Of a stretch of 64,000 nucleotides of DNA, positions 52,951 to 62,542 are shown in pieces. Under the pieces are notes generated by a model. The model made no database searches. It was given only the letters and a program-made list of their open reading frames with translations, and had not been told where the DNA came from. Positions within the stretch are counted from its first letter, which is position 1. Each line of letters begins with the position of its first letter. The DNA lies in NCBI GenBank assembly GCA_023412915.1, contig JAEZRE010000002.1, positions 124,001 to 188,000 of the forward strand, in the 5' to 3' direction. Source of the stretch: Bacillota bacterium. Its GTDB lineage: Bacteria > Bacillota > Clostridia > Acetivibrionales > DTU013. The translations under genes were made by a program, and so were the position numbers.

Positions 52951-54210
52951 TTAAATAAAACTTATGATGAGCGCCACATTCAAGGCTGTAACGACGATAC
53001 CTGTCATAAGTAGTACGGATCTGTCGAGTACGGAATTTTTATACCGGCCCATGACCTTCTCAGAGGAGGTAAGGAACACCTGCATAAAAATAGTAGCCGG
53101 CAGCTGCATGCTTAAAAACATCTGTGAATACACGAGCCCCTTGAAGGGATCAGATATCAGGAATATCAATATGGTCGCCAGGCACAGCACGCCGCCGGTC
53201 CCAAGCCTGGTATGAATGTCTTTGATATCGTAAGGTTCCTTGAACATACCGGCCACGATACTACCTCCTGCCATTCCGGCTGTCGTGGCGGACGATATTC
53301 CCGCAAAGAGCAGGGCTGTTCCGAAAATCACGGCGGCGCCTTTCCCGAGCAACGGACCAAGAAGCTGCTGCGCCTGAGTGAGCTCATTTACCTGTATATG
53401 CTTGCTGAAAAACGCGGAAGCTGCCAGAATGATCATCGCACTGTTGATTGCCCATCCTATGAGCATTGAAAGTAAAGTGTCGGCAAACTCATATTTCAGC
53501 TGTTTTTGAATTAGTTCATGATCTTCTTTGTTCCATTGTCTGCTTTGGATTATCTCGGAATGAAGGAACAAGTTATGCGGCATAACGACCGCGCCGAGCA
53601 CCGACATGATAATGGGCATCGATCCGATTGGAAAGCTTGGGCTAATCAGGCTTTTACCCACATCGGTCCAGCTTATGTCAACCAGTGCAAGTTCATAGAT
53701 GAATGAGACGCCTATGATCGATACAAAACCAATTATCCACTTTTCCAATCGGCGGTAGGAATTTGAAAAAAGCATCCAGATTACAAACAGGGTTACCATT
53801 ATCGCACCGATCTTTATCGGGATACGGAATAAAAGCTGCAAGGCTATGGCGCCGCCGAGTATTTCAGCCATTGCCGTCGAAACCGAAGCCATAACCGCAG
53901 TTGATAATATGGTCGTTGAGACTATCGGACTCATATTTTTGGCGGCCGCTTCCGACAGGCAGTCTCCGGTCGCAATCCCCAGATGGGCCGCATTATGCTG
54001 CAGCAGAATCAGCATAACCGTCGATAATGTCACCATCCAAAGCAGCCTGTACCCGTAACCGGAGCCCGCGGCAAGATTAGAGGCCCAGTTCCCCGGGTCG
54101 ATAAAGCCTACCGTTACAAGCAATCCAGGCCCTATATATTTGACAAAGTCTATAGCGCCATAAACCGGATTATGCAGTTTTGAACTTAGTTTGTTTTTGA
54201 TCAGACCCAT
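52951..54210 (-). CDS. Nramp-family divalent metal transporter (MntH-like)
   Basis: A 419-residue protein with about 11 helices. The TM1 metal motif DPGNW (Asp38-Asn41) and the TM6 motif MPHN (GAVVMPHNLFLHS) are those of Mn/Fe importers driven by protons. It lies upstream of the small protein/ferritin unit (108-base gap), so metal uptake and iron storage genes are adjacent. No strong ribosome site precedes the ATG; a 10-bp inverted repeat overlaps its leader. Confidence 0.93.
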   Translation of the reverse strand: MGLIKNKLSSKLHNPVYGAIDFVKYIGPGLLVTVGFIDPGNWASNLAAGSGYGYRLLWMVTLSTVMLILLQHNAAHLGIATGDCLSEAAAKNMSPIVSTTILSTAVMASVSTAMAEILGGAIALQLLFRIPIKIGAIMVTLFVIWMLFSNSYRRLEKWIIGFVSIIGVSFIYELALVDISWTDVGKSLISPSFPIGSMPIIMSVLGAVVMPHNLFLHSEIIQSRQWNKEDHELIQKQLKYEFADTLLSMLIGWAINSAMIILAASAFFSKHIQVNELTQAQQLLGPLLGKGAAVIFGTALLFAGISSATTAGMAGGSIVAGMFKEPYDIKDIHTRLGTGGVLCLATILIFLISDPFKGLVYSQMFLSMQLPATIFMQVFLTSSEKVMGRYKNSVLDRSVLLMTGIVVTALNVALIISFI

Positions 54211-54214
54211 GTCA

Positions 54215-54247
54215 GATGTTTACCACATTTTAAACCAGGTAAACATC
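54215..54247. promoter_or_regulatory. 10-bp inverted repeat upstream of the Nramp gene
   Basis: GATGTTTACC (54215-54224) and GGTAAACATC (54238-54247) are a perfect inverted repeat with a 13-base spacer, directly before the Nramp start and overlapping the phosphatase stop codon. No T-run follows, so an operator for a metal sensor or an mRNA fold is likelier than a terminator. Confidence 0.55.
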
Positions 54248-55949
54248 AATTGACCTGCAGCATAAAAAACGTAGCGTCATCCGACAGCCCGCTATTTTCC
54301 GAAATCCGTCGGATTTCCATGTCTATCTCACCGAAAAGCTCCGAGCTGCCGCCATTGTTTTGAGACAGAAGTTCTTTCAGCTTATCCACGGTAAAAGCTT
54401 CGCCGGTGCTTTCATCACAGGCCTCAACCAGACCATCGGTATAAAAGAAGACTCTGTCGCCGGCTTCGAGGCCGATAGAGCCATCGGTATAATCGGCGGG
54501 AGAAATATCCATAAGTTTGCATATGGGCAAGCCTGCAATATCAATTTCCATAACCTTGCCATCGCTTTTTACCACCAGTGGTTTTGCATTCATGCCGGCC
54601 GACGAGTATGTCAATACCCCCGTTTTTATGTTATATATCGCGTAGAGAACTAAAATGTAGACCTCGTCCTTGAAATTGACTTTATTATATGAATCATAAA
54701 GGTTCTCCAGTACATTTGCGGGTCCGATCACTTCGAACCTGCTGCCATCCGATTCCCTGGTGGTTTTTATGCTTTGGTTCAAAAACACCGTTAGCATCGC
54801 GGCCGGTACCCCATGCCCTGAAACGTCGCCAATATACATTCCGATTCTATCGTCATCCAGTCTGAAAATATTGTAAAAGTCCCCGCTCACCCTTTCCGCG
54901 GGATAATACCTCGCTTCAAAGGTTACCTGCCCGATTTTGGGCAGCTTGTCCGGCAGCATTGCTTTCTGTATATCCCGGGCATATTCAAGGTCATCCAATA
55001 GCTTCTGATTCAACAGATTAAGATTATGATTCGCGTCCTGAAGTTCGACTGTACGCTGAGCGACAAGCTTGTTCAGGTTGCCGGTATATTTCTTCAGCTT
55101 GCCTATTGCTTTATATAAAGTCAAATACGGCTTTTCGATATTGTTGACAAATGCTACCCTGAAAACAATAAAATAAGATATGAATTTATAAGCATGTCCT
55201 GCGTAATTGTAGATATCATATACGGAATTGTATCTGACAAATGCGAGCTCACTGATAATACTGGCAACGATCGCAACCGCAAATAAAAGATTCGAATTAT
55301 CACGGTTTTTCAGGTATTGCCGCAGGTACATAGCTCCGGCAAAGCACAGAAACGCAATCACCGCATATTCCAGAAGCTTCTTTATCAGGGTTACTCCGGT
55401 CTCCTCATCGTACATCGCCGGGAGAAGATTCGGAAAATATGTGACTACGGTAAAGACCAAAAGCGAAAGCAAAACGGAAACAGACAGGAAAAATCTTCGG
55501 TCCGCCTTGGATTTCCTGTTTATTTTGATAAAGCTCACAGCCATGAAACCAATTGCCCCGACGAGCCTTGCAATGATCCAGAAGGTCGTTGCCCTGTTGG
55601 AGGTGCTGTTTACGACGAAAAAAGCAGGCATGCCCTTGAAGCTTAAAGTATGAAATATATCAATGATGCCCGTCGTCAGGAAAATGTTCGCTACCATTAT
55701 GCCCCTCAGCCTTCGGTTCTGCCTGTAGGCATAATACGGCAGGATAAAAACACAGAGGGACACCAATACACTGATAAATTCGAATATCGTATGCCAGGAA
55801 AGGTATTGTGAGATATTCACCGACCGGCTGAAAATGGGTTCCAACAAATACAGATTCTCAAAAAGAACGGCAGAAACAACAGCGAACGCAATCAGCCAGA
55901 CGAGCTGTTTATATTTATTTATCCTGCTCAATACGCTTTTTGATCTCAA
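54246..55949 (-). CDS. MASE3 - SpoIIE-type PP2C serine phosphatase
   Basis: About 567 residues: an N-terminal MASE3-type membrane sensor of seven to eight helices (about 12-265, including the YAYRQNRRLRGIMVANIFL cytoplasmic loop), a coiled coil (about 285-335; VAQRTVELQDANHNLNLLNQ) and a SpoIIE/RsbU-like PP2C domain (about 345-567) with GDFYNIF, GDVSGHGVPAAM and GLSDDATFFML metal-site blocks. The start is taken as TTG at 55949 because GAGGG lies seven bases upstream; GTG at 55958 is too close to it. It overlaps the GNAT gene by four bases. It probably controls a partner-switch (anti-anti-sigma) pathway, but no partner is in the window. Confidence 0.88.
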   Translation of the reverse strand: MRSKSVLSRINKYKQLVWLIAFAVVSAVLFENLYLLEPIFSRSVNISQYLSWHTIFEFISVLVSLCVFILPYYAYRQNRRLRGIMVANIFLTTGIIDIFHTLSFKGMPAFFVVNSTSNRATTFWIIARLVGAIGFMAVSFIKINRKSKADRRFFLSVSVLLSLLVFTVVTYFPNLLPAMYDEETGVTLIKKLLEYAVIAFLCFAGAMYLRQYLKNRDNSNLLFAVAIVASIISELAFVRYNSVYDIYNYAGHAYKFISYFIVFRVAFVNNIEKPYLTLYKAIGKLKKYTGNLNKLVAQRTVELQDANHNLNLLNQKLLDDLEYARDIQKAMLPDKLPKIGQVTFEARYYPAERVSGDFYNIFRLDDDRIGMYIGDVSGHGVPAAMLTVFLNQSIKTTRESDGSRFEVIGPANVLENLYDSYNKVNFKDEVYILVLYAIYNIKTGVLTYSSAGMNAKPLVVKSDGKVMEIDIAGLPICKLMDISPADYTDGSIGLEAGDRVFFYTDGLVEACDESTGEAFTVDKLKELLSQNNGGSSELFGEIDMEIRRISENSGLSDDATFFMLQVN

Positions 55950-56467
55950 AAAACACACCCTCTAAAACATCTATTTTTAGGCTGGACTATCTTCTTCTCA
56001 AAACAAACTGCCTCGGGTCTGCCAGCATATTTCCCATAGTTGGGAATACGATGATAACCTCTCTTTTCATAAAACGCCACTGCCCTTTTATTTACCAGCC
56101 GGGTTTCGAGCCGAAGAACACTGTAGCCCAGCTGCTTTGCCCGAGTCTCGAGATAACACAGCATTTCAGTACCGACGCCTGCCGCCTTGGTCCTGGCGTA
56201 CATGCGCTTGACCTCCGCAGCATCTCCGTCAATAGGGCGAAAGGCCCCACAGCCAATCGCTTCACCAGTTTCGTCATATGCTATGGCAAACACGGAACGC
56301 GGAACGCAGACATCATCCGGGCTGAACGAATTTCTCCCGCTGCTGCCCGTTATAGCCTCCAGATCACTTGATAATTCATCCATCAAACGTACTGCGTTAT
56401 ATGTATCGGGATGTTCTTCAATGATTTTTATAGCTGTATCCTCCGTTCTCCGCAGTTCAAATGCCAT
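55946..56467 (-). CDS. GNAT-family N-acetyltransferase
   Basis: A 173-residue acetyltransferase with the acetyl-CoA loop RTKAAGVGTEMLCYLE (about 93-108) and a typical end NKRAVAFYEKRGYHRI. It follows GH20 by ten bases and overlaps the phosphatase gene by four, so the three form one transcriptional group. The substrate is unknown; a hexosamine would fit the neighbours but nothing in the sequence shows it. Confidence 0.9.
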   Translation of the reverse strand: MAFELRRTEDTAIKIIEEHPDTYNAVRLMDELSSDLEAITGSSGRNSFSPDDVCVPRSVFAIAYDETGEAIGCGAFRPIDGDAAEVKRMYARTKAAGVGTEMLCYLETRAKQLGYSVLRLETRLVNKRAVAFYEKRGYHRIPNYGKYAGRPEAVCFEKKIVQPKNRCFRGCVF

Positions 56468-56477
56468 ATGACGCGCC

Positions 56478-58427
56478 TCAGCTTCTCAGCAGCCCACAGA
56501 TACCCAGGATGACTTCCTTGATCCTGTAAAGCTCGCTCTCCCTGTTTCTTTCGCGCCAGACCCGCTTATATTCCATGAGCCAGTATTCGAACCTGACAGC
56601 CAGCTCCTTCGGTTCCAGTATCAGTCCCGTGTCCTTCTGCCCGAGGAACTTTTTCTTGATGACCGGTAACAGAGCCTGGGACAATGCAAGTCCTTCCGCC
56701 GCTGCGAGGATTTCCTTCAAATCCTGTCTCCTTTCCGGGAAAATGCCGGGATTAAGGGCAGCCAGTTCATCCTGAAGCTCCCTGATCCTTGTGTAAGCCC
56801 TTGTGATACTATCCTCGCCACATTCGAGCATACGTTTAATGTAATGCTCACTATATCCATAGTCGTCCACGTCCAGGCCGACAGTCGAGTAATACCACAA
56901 TGCCGTCGTTACCCAGTCGAGCTTGGTCTGCCGCGAAAGCTCCCTGACCAGCCCCACAAACCTGCCTGAAGCATCCCCATACTCAAGCTTCGATATATCT
57001 TCATCCGACGGGCCTTCCAGCTTGCCGGCATTCCACGAAATGCCCGCCCCGAAGATCGCTCCCGGAATCGAACCGGCAAGGAGATTTATGTGCCCGAAAT
57101 CTCCCCAATCCGTATTAAGAATGCCCTTCGCGTCATACTTCGAGGCATGTGCTACCATTGCGCGTATATTCTTCTCCGCACCGTCCATATCATTGACGAG
57201 CCTGTTCCAGCCTTGCACACCCGGGCAGGCATACTGGGCGAATCCGGCTTCGGCTATCGTTCTGACATCGTCTTCATTCGCATCCGGAGTATAATTCCAG
57301 TTAAGCAGCGTGACTCCCTCCGGCAAGTCCTTTAAAACCTCGGGGTATCTGAGCAGAATATCTCCCCACAGCATGACCGATTTGCCGCGTGACCTCACAT
57401 GATTGACAATCTCTCTCACAAAGTAAAGGTAGAGCTTTCCCCTGCCCATGCTTTCAGCAAGAGGCTTGTTTCTGCCACGTCCGAGATCGAAGGTCTCATC
57501 GCAGCCTATGTTGAATTTACCGGAGGAAAAGAGCGGCAGGTACTCGTCGATCATATCCCGCACGAACCGGAGACTTTGCGGGTTGCTCGCGTCAAGCGTA
57601 TAATGGTGCATCCTTTCGATCCAGGTGAACGGCTTATCGGGGATCGTCTCATACTCATTGAGCCTGCCGAAGGATTTTGAAACGAGCGCATGGTAAAGGT
57701 GCCCAAATGTCGATATAGAAGGCACCAGTTCAATACCGCGCTTTTTGCAGTACTCATCCAGCACGAGTATGTCTTCAGCCGAAAGAGGATCCGAATCAGC
57801 CCATATTTCGCTGTGCGCCTTAAAGGCAAAGGAATGCTCTATATAAAGCTGCAGCTGGTTTAACTTATAAAAGGCTAGCCTGTCGGCAAGCTCCGTAAGC
57901 GTTTCAAGCTTAGGCACCCGGCCCCTGGTTATATCATGGTAGAAACCCCTGAATTCGAAATCGGGACCGTCTTCTATTTCAACGCACCGGAGCAGCGGTG
58001 CGCTTCCCCTGATGAGCTGCCTGAGCGTTTGTATACCATAATACAAACCGGTTGAGGAAAAGCCTGTGACCATGACAGTTTCATCAGTTACAAGCAGTCT
58101 ATAGGAAGGCTTTGCTGGATCCCCGACGCCCTCCCCGGATTCCGTTTCCTTACCTTTGGTTTTACCTCGGGACTTGATCCCGCCGATGTCTGCCTTCTGC
58201 AATATGATCATCCCAACAGACTGCAATGCCAGCCTGTTTACATCGGCCTCACCCTTTGTGATCACAGGCAGGAAGCCTGTATTTCTCCCTATTTCCTTCC
58301 GCAGCTCCGCAGCCGCTTCATAGTCGGCATAATCACAGGATGTATCCAGCAGTATCGTTGTTGAGTGGTCGATACGGAAAACCCCGTTTTTTTCTGTTAA
58401 CTTTTTAGGATATGGAATCAGTACCAT
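56478..58427 (-). CDS. Glycoside hydrolase family 20 beta-N-acetylhexosaminidase
   Basis: A 649-residue GH20 enzyme that removes terminal beta-GlcNAc/GalNAc. An N-terminal GH20b-like domain (about 1-150) is followed by the barrel (about 158-480); the catalytic pair is Asp310-Glu311 in FNIGCDETFDLGRG. A Gly/Lys/Glu-rich insert (about 81-107) looks like an exposed loop. No signal peptide is present, so it acts on imported oligosaccharides. The ATG at 58427 has AGAGG eight bases upstream; the in-frame GTG at 58436 overlaps that site. It starts a group with GNAT and phosphatase genes. Confidence 0.92.
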   Translation of the reverse strand: MVLIPYPKKLTEKNGVFRIDHSTTILLDTSCDYADYEAAAELRKEIGRNTGFLPVITKGEADVNRLALQSVGMIILQKADIGGIKSRGKTKGKETESGEGVGDPAKPSYRLLVTDETVMVTGFSSTGLYYGIQTLRQLIRGSAPLLRCVEIEDGPDFEFRGFYHDITRGRVPKLETLTELADRLAFYKLNQLQLYIEHSFAFKAHSEIWADSDPLSAEDILVLDEYCKKRGIELVPSISTFGHLYHALVSKSFGRLNEYETIPDKPFTWIERMHHYTLDASNPQSLRFVRDMIDEYLPLFSSGKFNIGCDETFDLGRGRNKPLAESMGRGKLYLYFVREIVNHVRSRGKSVMLWGDILLRYPEVLKDLPEGVTLLNWNYTPDANEDDVRTIAEAGFAQYACPGVQGWNRLVNDMDGAEKNIRAMVAHASKYDAKGILNTDWGDFGHINLLAGSIPGAIFGAGISWNAGKLEGPSDEDISKLEYGDASGRFVGLVRELSRQTKLDWVTTALWYYSTVGLDVDDYGYSEHYIKRMLECGEDSITRAYTRIRELQDELAALNPGIFPERRQDLKEILAAAEGLALSQALLPVIKKKFLGQKDTGLILEPKELAVRFEYWLMEYKRVWRERNRESELYRIKEVILGICGLLRS

Positions 58428-58562
58428 GACATCCACCTCTTCATAAAAACCGACTATATAAATCCAATTTATCCGATAGTTCAGTGATCGTCAAGCTCTG
58501 ATATCGATTTTCTCACCGTTCCGGTTCATTCTCTCCGGCCTTTTACGCAAGGTGTTTTCTCG

Positions 58563-58582
58563 GGGTATTGTTCTCAATACCC
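58563..58582. promoter_or_regulatory. Perfect 8-bp dyad upstream of the GH20 gene
   Basis: GGGTATTG (58563-58570) and CAATACCC (58575-58582) pair perfectly around TTCT, 136 bases upstream of the GH20 start. The GGTAT/ATACC content recalls the TGGTAT sites of the GntR regulon. The rest of 58428-58809 holds only the terminator at 58734-58760 and no gene. Confidence 0.45.
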
Positions 58583-58733
58583 ATTGCCGTCCCCCCGAAA
58601 AAATTGGATTGTTACTCTACATATTATCGGTCGTTTTTTCTATTTATTAATAACTGGCGAATAGCTGATGCGTATTTCTGCTTTCCCTGCATCAAACGCT
58701 CATGCGATTTTCCCGCCAGGGCTTTCCGCAAAC

Positions 58734-58760
58734 TAAAAGGAGCCCATGACGGACTCCTTT
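58734..58760 (-). terminator. Terminator of the ABC importer operon
   Basis: AAAGGAG (58736-58742) and CTCCTTT (58754-58760) pair perfectly with extra CC/GG inside; on the minus strand the stem ends in CTCCTTTTAG. It lies 50 bases past the binding-protein stop. Confidence 0.75.
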
Positions 58761-58809
58761 CAATTACGACTTATGATAATTCGCGCAGGATGCGATCTCT
58801 CGCAGTATA

Positions 58810-60321
58810 TTACTTAGCGGTGAGGAAAGCATTGAGCTGCTTGTTAAGTTCATTAATCACAGCGTCAATTCCCCCTGCTTTGAGCTTCTTATTAAACTCA
58901 GGAAGCACTGTAGCCGGATCGGAAGCACCTGTGACCAACCCTGTGTTATACTGATCTGCCAGATTGTTAAGAGTAGCCATCTGGGTCTTAACAGGTTCAA
59001 AATCCGGTGCGTAGCCAAGGATCGGCAGACCTTCGGCTCTGTTAAACTTCGGGAACATCCTTGAATATTTGTCGGCAGGATCGCTGTCCTTCAGAGGCAG
59101 TATGTTTACGTTGGCCATACCATAAACCCATGGTGAGAAACCATTGTTCGGCTTCATTACTATTCTGCCGTCGTCTTTCGTATAGTGTACGCCTTCAACA
59201 CCGTAAGCAAGCAATGTACGCAGTTCCGGATCGGTATTGATAAGGTTAAGCAGCATTACTGCTCTGTCAGGATTCTTTGAAGTGACTGAAACCGCATTCA
59301 TAGCGCCGCGGGCGGACGTAGTGGAGACAAAGCCAGCCTGAACCGGCTTAACAGTAAACTTATAGTTATACTGATCGGTCAGCGAGTTTTCATCGCCGGG
59401 AACGTACGGGAAAATATCAAACGCCCACTGCCCGGATGCTCTGGTATTCTGCCAGGTTTCACTCATAACTTGATTATTGGCAATCGCAGCGGGATTAATA
59501 TATCCGGCTTTGTAATACTTGTGCATCGTCTCACAATAAGCCTTGAACTCAGGGCTTGCATTACGGTTGAAGAATGACTTGGCGGATTTTGAAGGATTAA
59601 CCGGGTTAAATGCATATCCAACCAGCAGTTTGTTCTCCATTTGGTCTGTATTTGTTAACGCTCTCATCCAAACTGTATAGTCGCAGTTGATCGGATAGAA
59701 ATCCTTGCCTTCGCCATCCTTAATTTTCTTCAGCAAAGGCTCGAGGCCCTTCAGGTCTTTTATCTGACTGGCGTCAATCTTGTACTTGTCGAGAATTCTC
59801 TTGTTGAAGAGCCAATTATACTGCTGAGCGATTTCCTTGTATGTCGGAATGGCATAAATGCCTTTACCCTTCTTGCCGTCCGTCGTCGCAGCCTGTGCCA
59901 GAACTTGCGGCAGGGTCTTAAACAGGTTTGGAGCACAGCTCGCAAGCAGATTGTTCTTTGGGTCGTCAAGGCGTACAAAAGCGCCTTTCTTTGCAGTCGC
60001 CTGATACGTGTTGGCAGTCCAGCTGCAGGTGAAGTAGATGTCGATCGGAGCTCCGCCGTTGAGCGCCAGAGTCTGCTTCTGGTCATATGTGCCCCAGCCC
60101 TCCCACTTCATCTCGAGCTCGCAGTTAAGCTTCTTTTTGAGTAATGCATTTACCTTCGTCATGACCGCTTTGTCGTCTTTTACGTTACTTCCATGCATCA
60201 TCCAGGTCAACTTAACGTGTTTTGACGTGCTTGGCTTCTTGACTGCGGTTATCGCATTTGCGGAAATGCTAAGTGACAGCACCAACGTCATACAAATAAC
60301 AATTGCCAGAATCTTTTTCAT
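58810..60321 (-). CDS. ABC oligosaccharide-importer binding protein (non-lipidated)
   Basis: A 503-residue CUT1 solute-binding protein. The signal peptide ends in SISANA, a signal-peptidase-I site, and there is no lipobox cysteine, unlike the binding proteins at 25317 and 32209. The mature part has the family-1 fold, with a Gln/Trp/Tyr-rich ligand side (WEGWGTYDQKQTLALNGGAP). ATG at 60321 has AAGGAG eight bases upstream. It is third in an operon after two permeases and probably binds chitin or amino-sugar oligosaccharides, as judged by the regulon. Retention at the cell surface without a lipid is unexplained. Confidence 0.9.
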   Translation of the reverse strand: MKKILAIVICMTLVLSLSISANAITAVKKPSTSKHVKLTWMMHGSNVKDDKAVMTKVNALLKKKLNCELEMKWEGWGTYDQKQTLALNGGAPIDIYFTCSWTANTYQATAKKGAFVRLDDPKNNLLASCAPNLFKTLPQVLAQAATTDGKKGKGIYAIPTYKEIAQQYNWLFNKRILDKYKIDASQIKDLKGLEPLLKKIKDGEGKDFYPINCDYTVWMRALTNTDQMENKLLVGYAFNPVNPSKSAKSFFNRNASPEFKAYCETMHKYYKAGYINPAAIANNQVMSETWQNTRASGQWAFDIFPYVPGDENSLTDQYNYKFTVKPVQAGFVSTTSARGAMNAVSVTSKNPDRAVMLLNLINTDPELRTLLAYGVEGVHYTKDDGRIVMKPNNGFSPWVYGMANVNILPLKDSDPADKYSRMFPKFNRAEGLPILGYAPDFEPVKTQMATLNNLADQYNTGLVTGASDPATVLPEFNKKLKAGGIDAVINELNKQLNAFLTAK

Positions 60322-60474
60322 TGTCTTCACTCCTTAAATTATTTTTGTTTCGTCTTGCCGGTTTTGTACTCCGGCAGAGACAATATTTATGCAAACGGCA
60401 ACTTCAGGCATGATCAAATAATAACTTCCCAATTTTAATTATGCCTTGATGCCGGATACAACGGTGTTATACCA

Positions 60475-61401
60475 TCAACCCTTTACCGAACCGACCGTAA
60501 GGCCTGATACAACATAACGCTGGAAGAACGGATATGCGCACGCTATGGGTATAACTATCAATACGACGACCGCCATTCGGAAGCTCTGCGTCGGCAGTTT
60601 CGTCATGTCTACGACCGACTCGAGACCTCTTCCGGAATTTGCCGCCAGGAATTCAATCTGGCTTTGTAGCTGCCAGAGCAGAAACTGAAGCGGATAAAAC
60701 CTGTTGTCATCTATGTATAGCAGTGCGCTGAACCAGTCGTTCCAATATGCCAGAACTGTCAGAAGAGCAATGGTGGCAATACCCGGTTTCGATATGGGTA
60801 TAACAACCTTCAGCAGCGTGTTGTATTCTCCGCTGCCATCAATGGTTGCGGCTTCAATGATCGAATCGGGTACGCTGGACTGAAAGAACGTGCGCATGAT
60901 AATAAAGTTGAACGGGTTTACCAGCAGAGGAACGATAAGCGCCCAGTAATTGTTGCTCAGGCCCAGCATTACTCTGCTTACCTGGTATGTTGGGGCGAGT
61001 CCGCCTGTAAACATCATGGTAAATACCGCGAATAACGTGAAGAATTTGCGGAATTTGAAGTCTCTGCGATATAGTGCGTATGAATATAAAATGCAGATTG
61101 CGATACTTGCGAGAGTACCCACAACCGAAATAAAAAAGCTGTTGAAGTAGGAAAGCCAGAGCTGTCTTCCCATATCGAAAACGTATCTGTAGCCATCAAG
61201 CGACCACGCTTGTGGAAAGAAGGAAAACCCTATACTTATTATGCTTTGCTTTGACGTAAATGAAATAATAATGCAAAAGATAAACGGTATGATACACACC
61301 AGCGCAAAGGCCAAAAGAATAATCTGCAGTATTATTTCAGAGGGCAGGCTTATCGCACCTAAACGAGAATTATGTTTAATTTTTGTCATCGTAGCATTCA
61401 T
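60475..61401 (-). CDS. ABC oligosaccharide-importer permease (YtcP/AraQ type)
   Basis: A 308-residue permease with six helices and the EAA loop IEAATIDGSGEYNTLLKVVIP. It ends in GLTVGSVKG, as in YtcP. AGGAGG precedes the ATG. It follows its partner permease by 13 bases; a GCCGG/CCGGC hairpin near 60358-60382 in the gap before the binding-protein gene may tune expression. Confidence 0.93.
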   Translation of the reverse strand: MNATMTKIKHNSRLGAISLPSEIILQIILLAFALVCIIPFIFCIIISFTSKQSIISIGFSFFPQAWSLDGYRYVFDMGRQLWLSYFNSFFISVVGTLASIAICILYSYALYRRDFKFRKFFTLFAVFTMMFTGGLAPTYQVSRVMLGLSNNYWALIVPLLVNPFNFIIMRTFFQSSVPDSIIEAATIDGSGEYNTLLKVVIPISKPGIATIALLTVLAYWNDWFSALLYIDDNRFYPLQFLLWQLQSQIEFLAANSGRGLESVVDMTKLPTQSFRMAVVVLIVIPIACAYPFFQRYVVSGLTVGSVKG

Positions 61402-61414
61402 CTGCGGTTCCTCC

Positions 61415-62407
61415 TTAAAACATCGCGCTGTCCGGGTCTACCTTACGGACAATCGTATTTGTAATCAATACTAGGACAAATCCCACGGCGCTCTGGAATA
61501 AACCTGCGGCGGTGCTCATGCCAATATCGCCGGTACTGATAAGCGCCCGGTATACATAGGTATCAACAACTTGCGTCACAGGAATCAACGCACCGGTATT
61601 CATAGGTACTGTATAGAAAAGTCCGAAATCGGAGTTGAATATTTTCCCTACATTAATGATCAATAGAACAACAATCAGCGTAGTTAAATGAGGAAGTGTG
61701 ACATGGCGTATTTGCTGCCATTTTGAAGCACCGTCAATCCTGGCGGCCTCATACAGGCTTGTGTCAATACCGACAATGGCTGCCATATACAGTACAACAG
61801 TATAACCGACATTCTTCCACATGTGGGCAAATACAATGAGATACGGCCACGGCTTCATATCGTTGTACCACCCGGTTTGAGTTATTGCCGCGTCCTTGAA
61901 CAAATGCACAAGCAAGCCGTCATCAGGCGCCAGGAAAGCGTATAAAAAGTAGCTGGCTACTACCCAGCTCAAAAAGAACGGGAAGAACATCATCGTCTGA
62001 TAGGTTTTCATCAGGCGTTTCGTTGTAAGCTCGCTCATCATAATCGCAAAGGCTACTGAAATGACGGTGCCCAATATGATGAACACTAAATTGTAGGCTA
62101 TCGTATTGAAAAGCATACTCCAACAGTCCCTTGTAGCAAACAAAAATTCAAAGTTTTGCAATCCTACCCAAGGACTGTGTATGATGTTATTAAGCAGCGT
62201 CGGGTTATCGTAATAAATCTCAAAGTTTTGAAAAGACATCACAATACCGAACATCGGTAAATATCGCAGCAGTAACAGCCAAATTGCACCGGGCAACACC
62301 ATGGACAGCAATATAAAGGTTTTTTTATTCCTATGGAAGCCCATATGATTTAGTACTGTTACTTTTTCAGTGGCAACCCCGCTTGGATCCGTCATATTTT
62401 GAATCAT
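61415..62407 (-). CDS. ABC oligosaccharide-importer permease (LplB type)
   Basis: A 330-residue CUT1 permease with six helices, the EAA loop YEAARIDGASKWQQIRHVTLP and the LplB-like end VRKVDPDSAMF. GAAGGT precedes the ATG. It is the first gene of the second ABC importer, divergent from the phosphohexomutase gene, with a TGGTAT-repeat region upstream. No ATPase gene accompanies it. Confidence 0.93.
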   Translation of the reverse strand: MIQNMTDPSGVATEKVTVLNHMGFHRNKKTFILLSMVLPGAIWLLLLRYLPMFGIVMSFQNFEIYYDNPTLLNNIIHSPWVGLQNFEFLFATRDCWSMLFNTIAYNLVFIILGTVISVAFAIMMSELTTKRLMKTYQTMMFFPFFLSWVVASYFLYAFLAPDDGLLVHLFKDAAITQTGWYNDMKPWPYLIVFAHMWKNVGYTVVLYMAAIVGIDTSLYEAARIDGASKWQQIRHVTLPHLTTLIVVLLIINVGKIFNSDFGLFYTVPMNTGALIPVTQVVDTYVYRALISTGDIGMSTAAGLFQSAVGFVLVLITNTIVRKVDPDSAMF

Positions 62408-62542
62408 GTTAAACCTACCTTCTCAAGATGCAATTTGTTAGAAGCATAAATCTCCGGGTTTGTACTGCATTTTGATAATAATATGTAAACTGAGCACGGT
62501 ATAAGTATATTCGGGATTTTGTGAGAAAAAAATGCCATTAAC

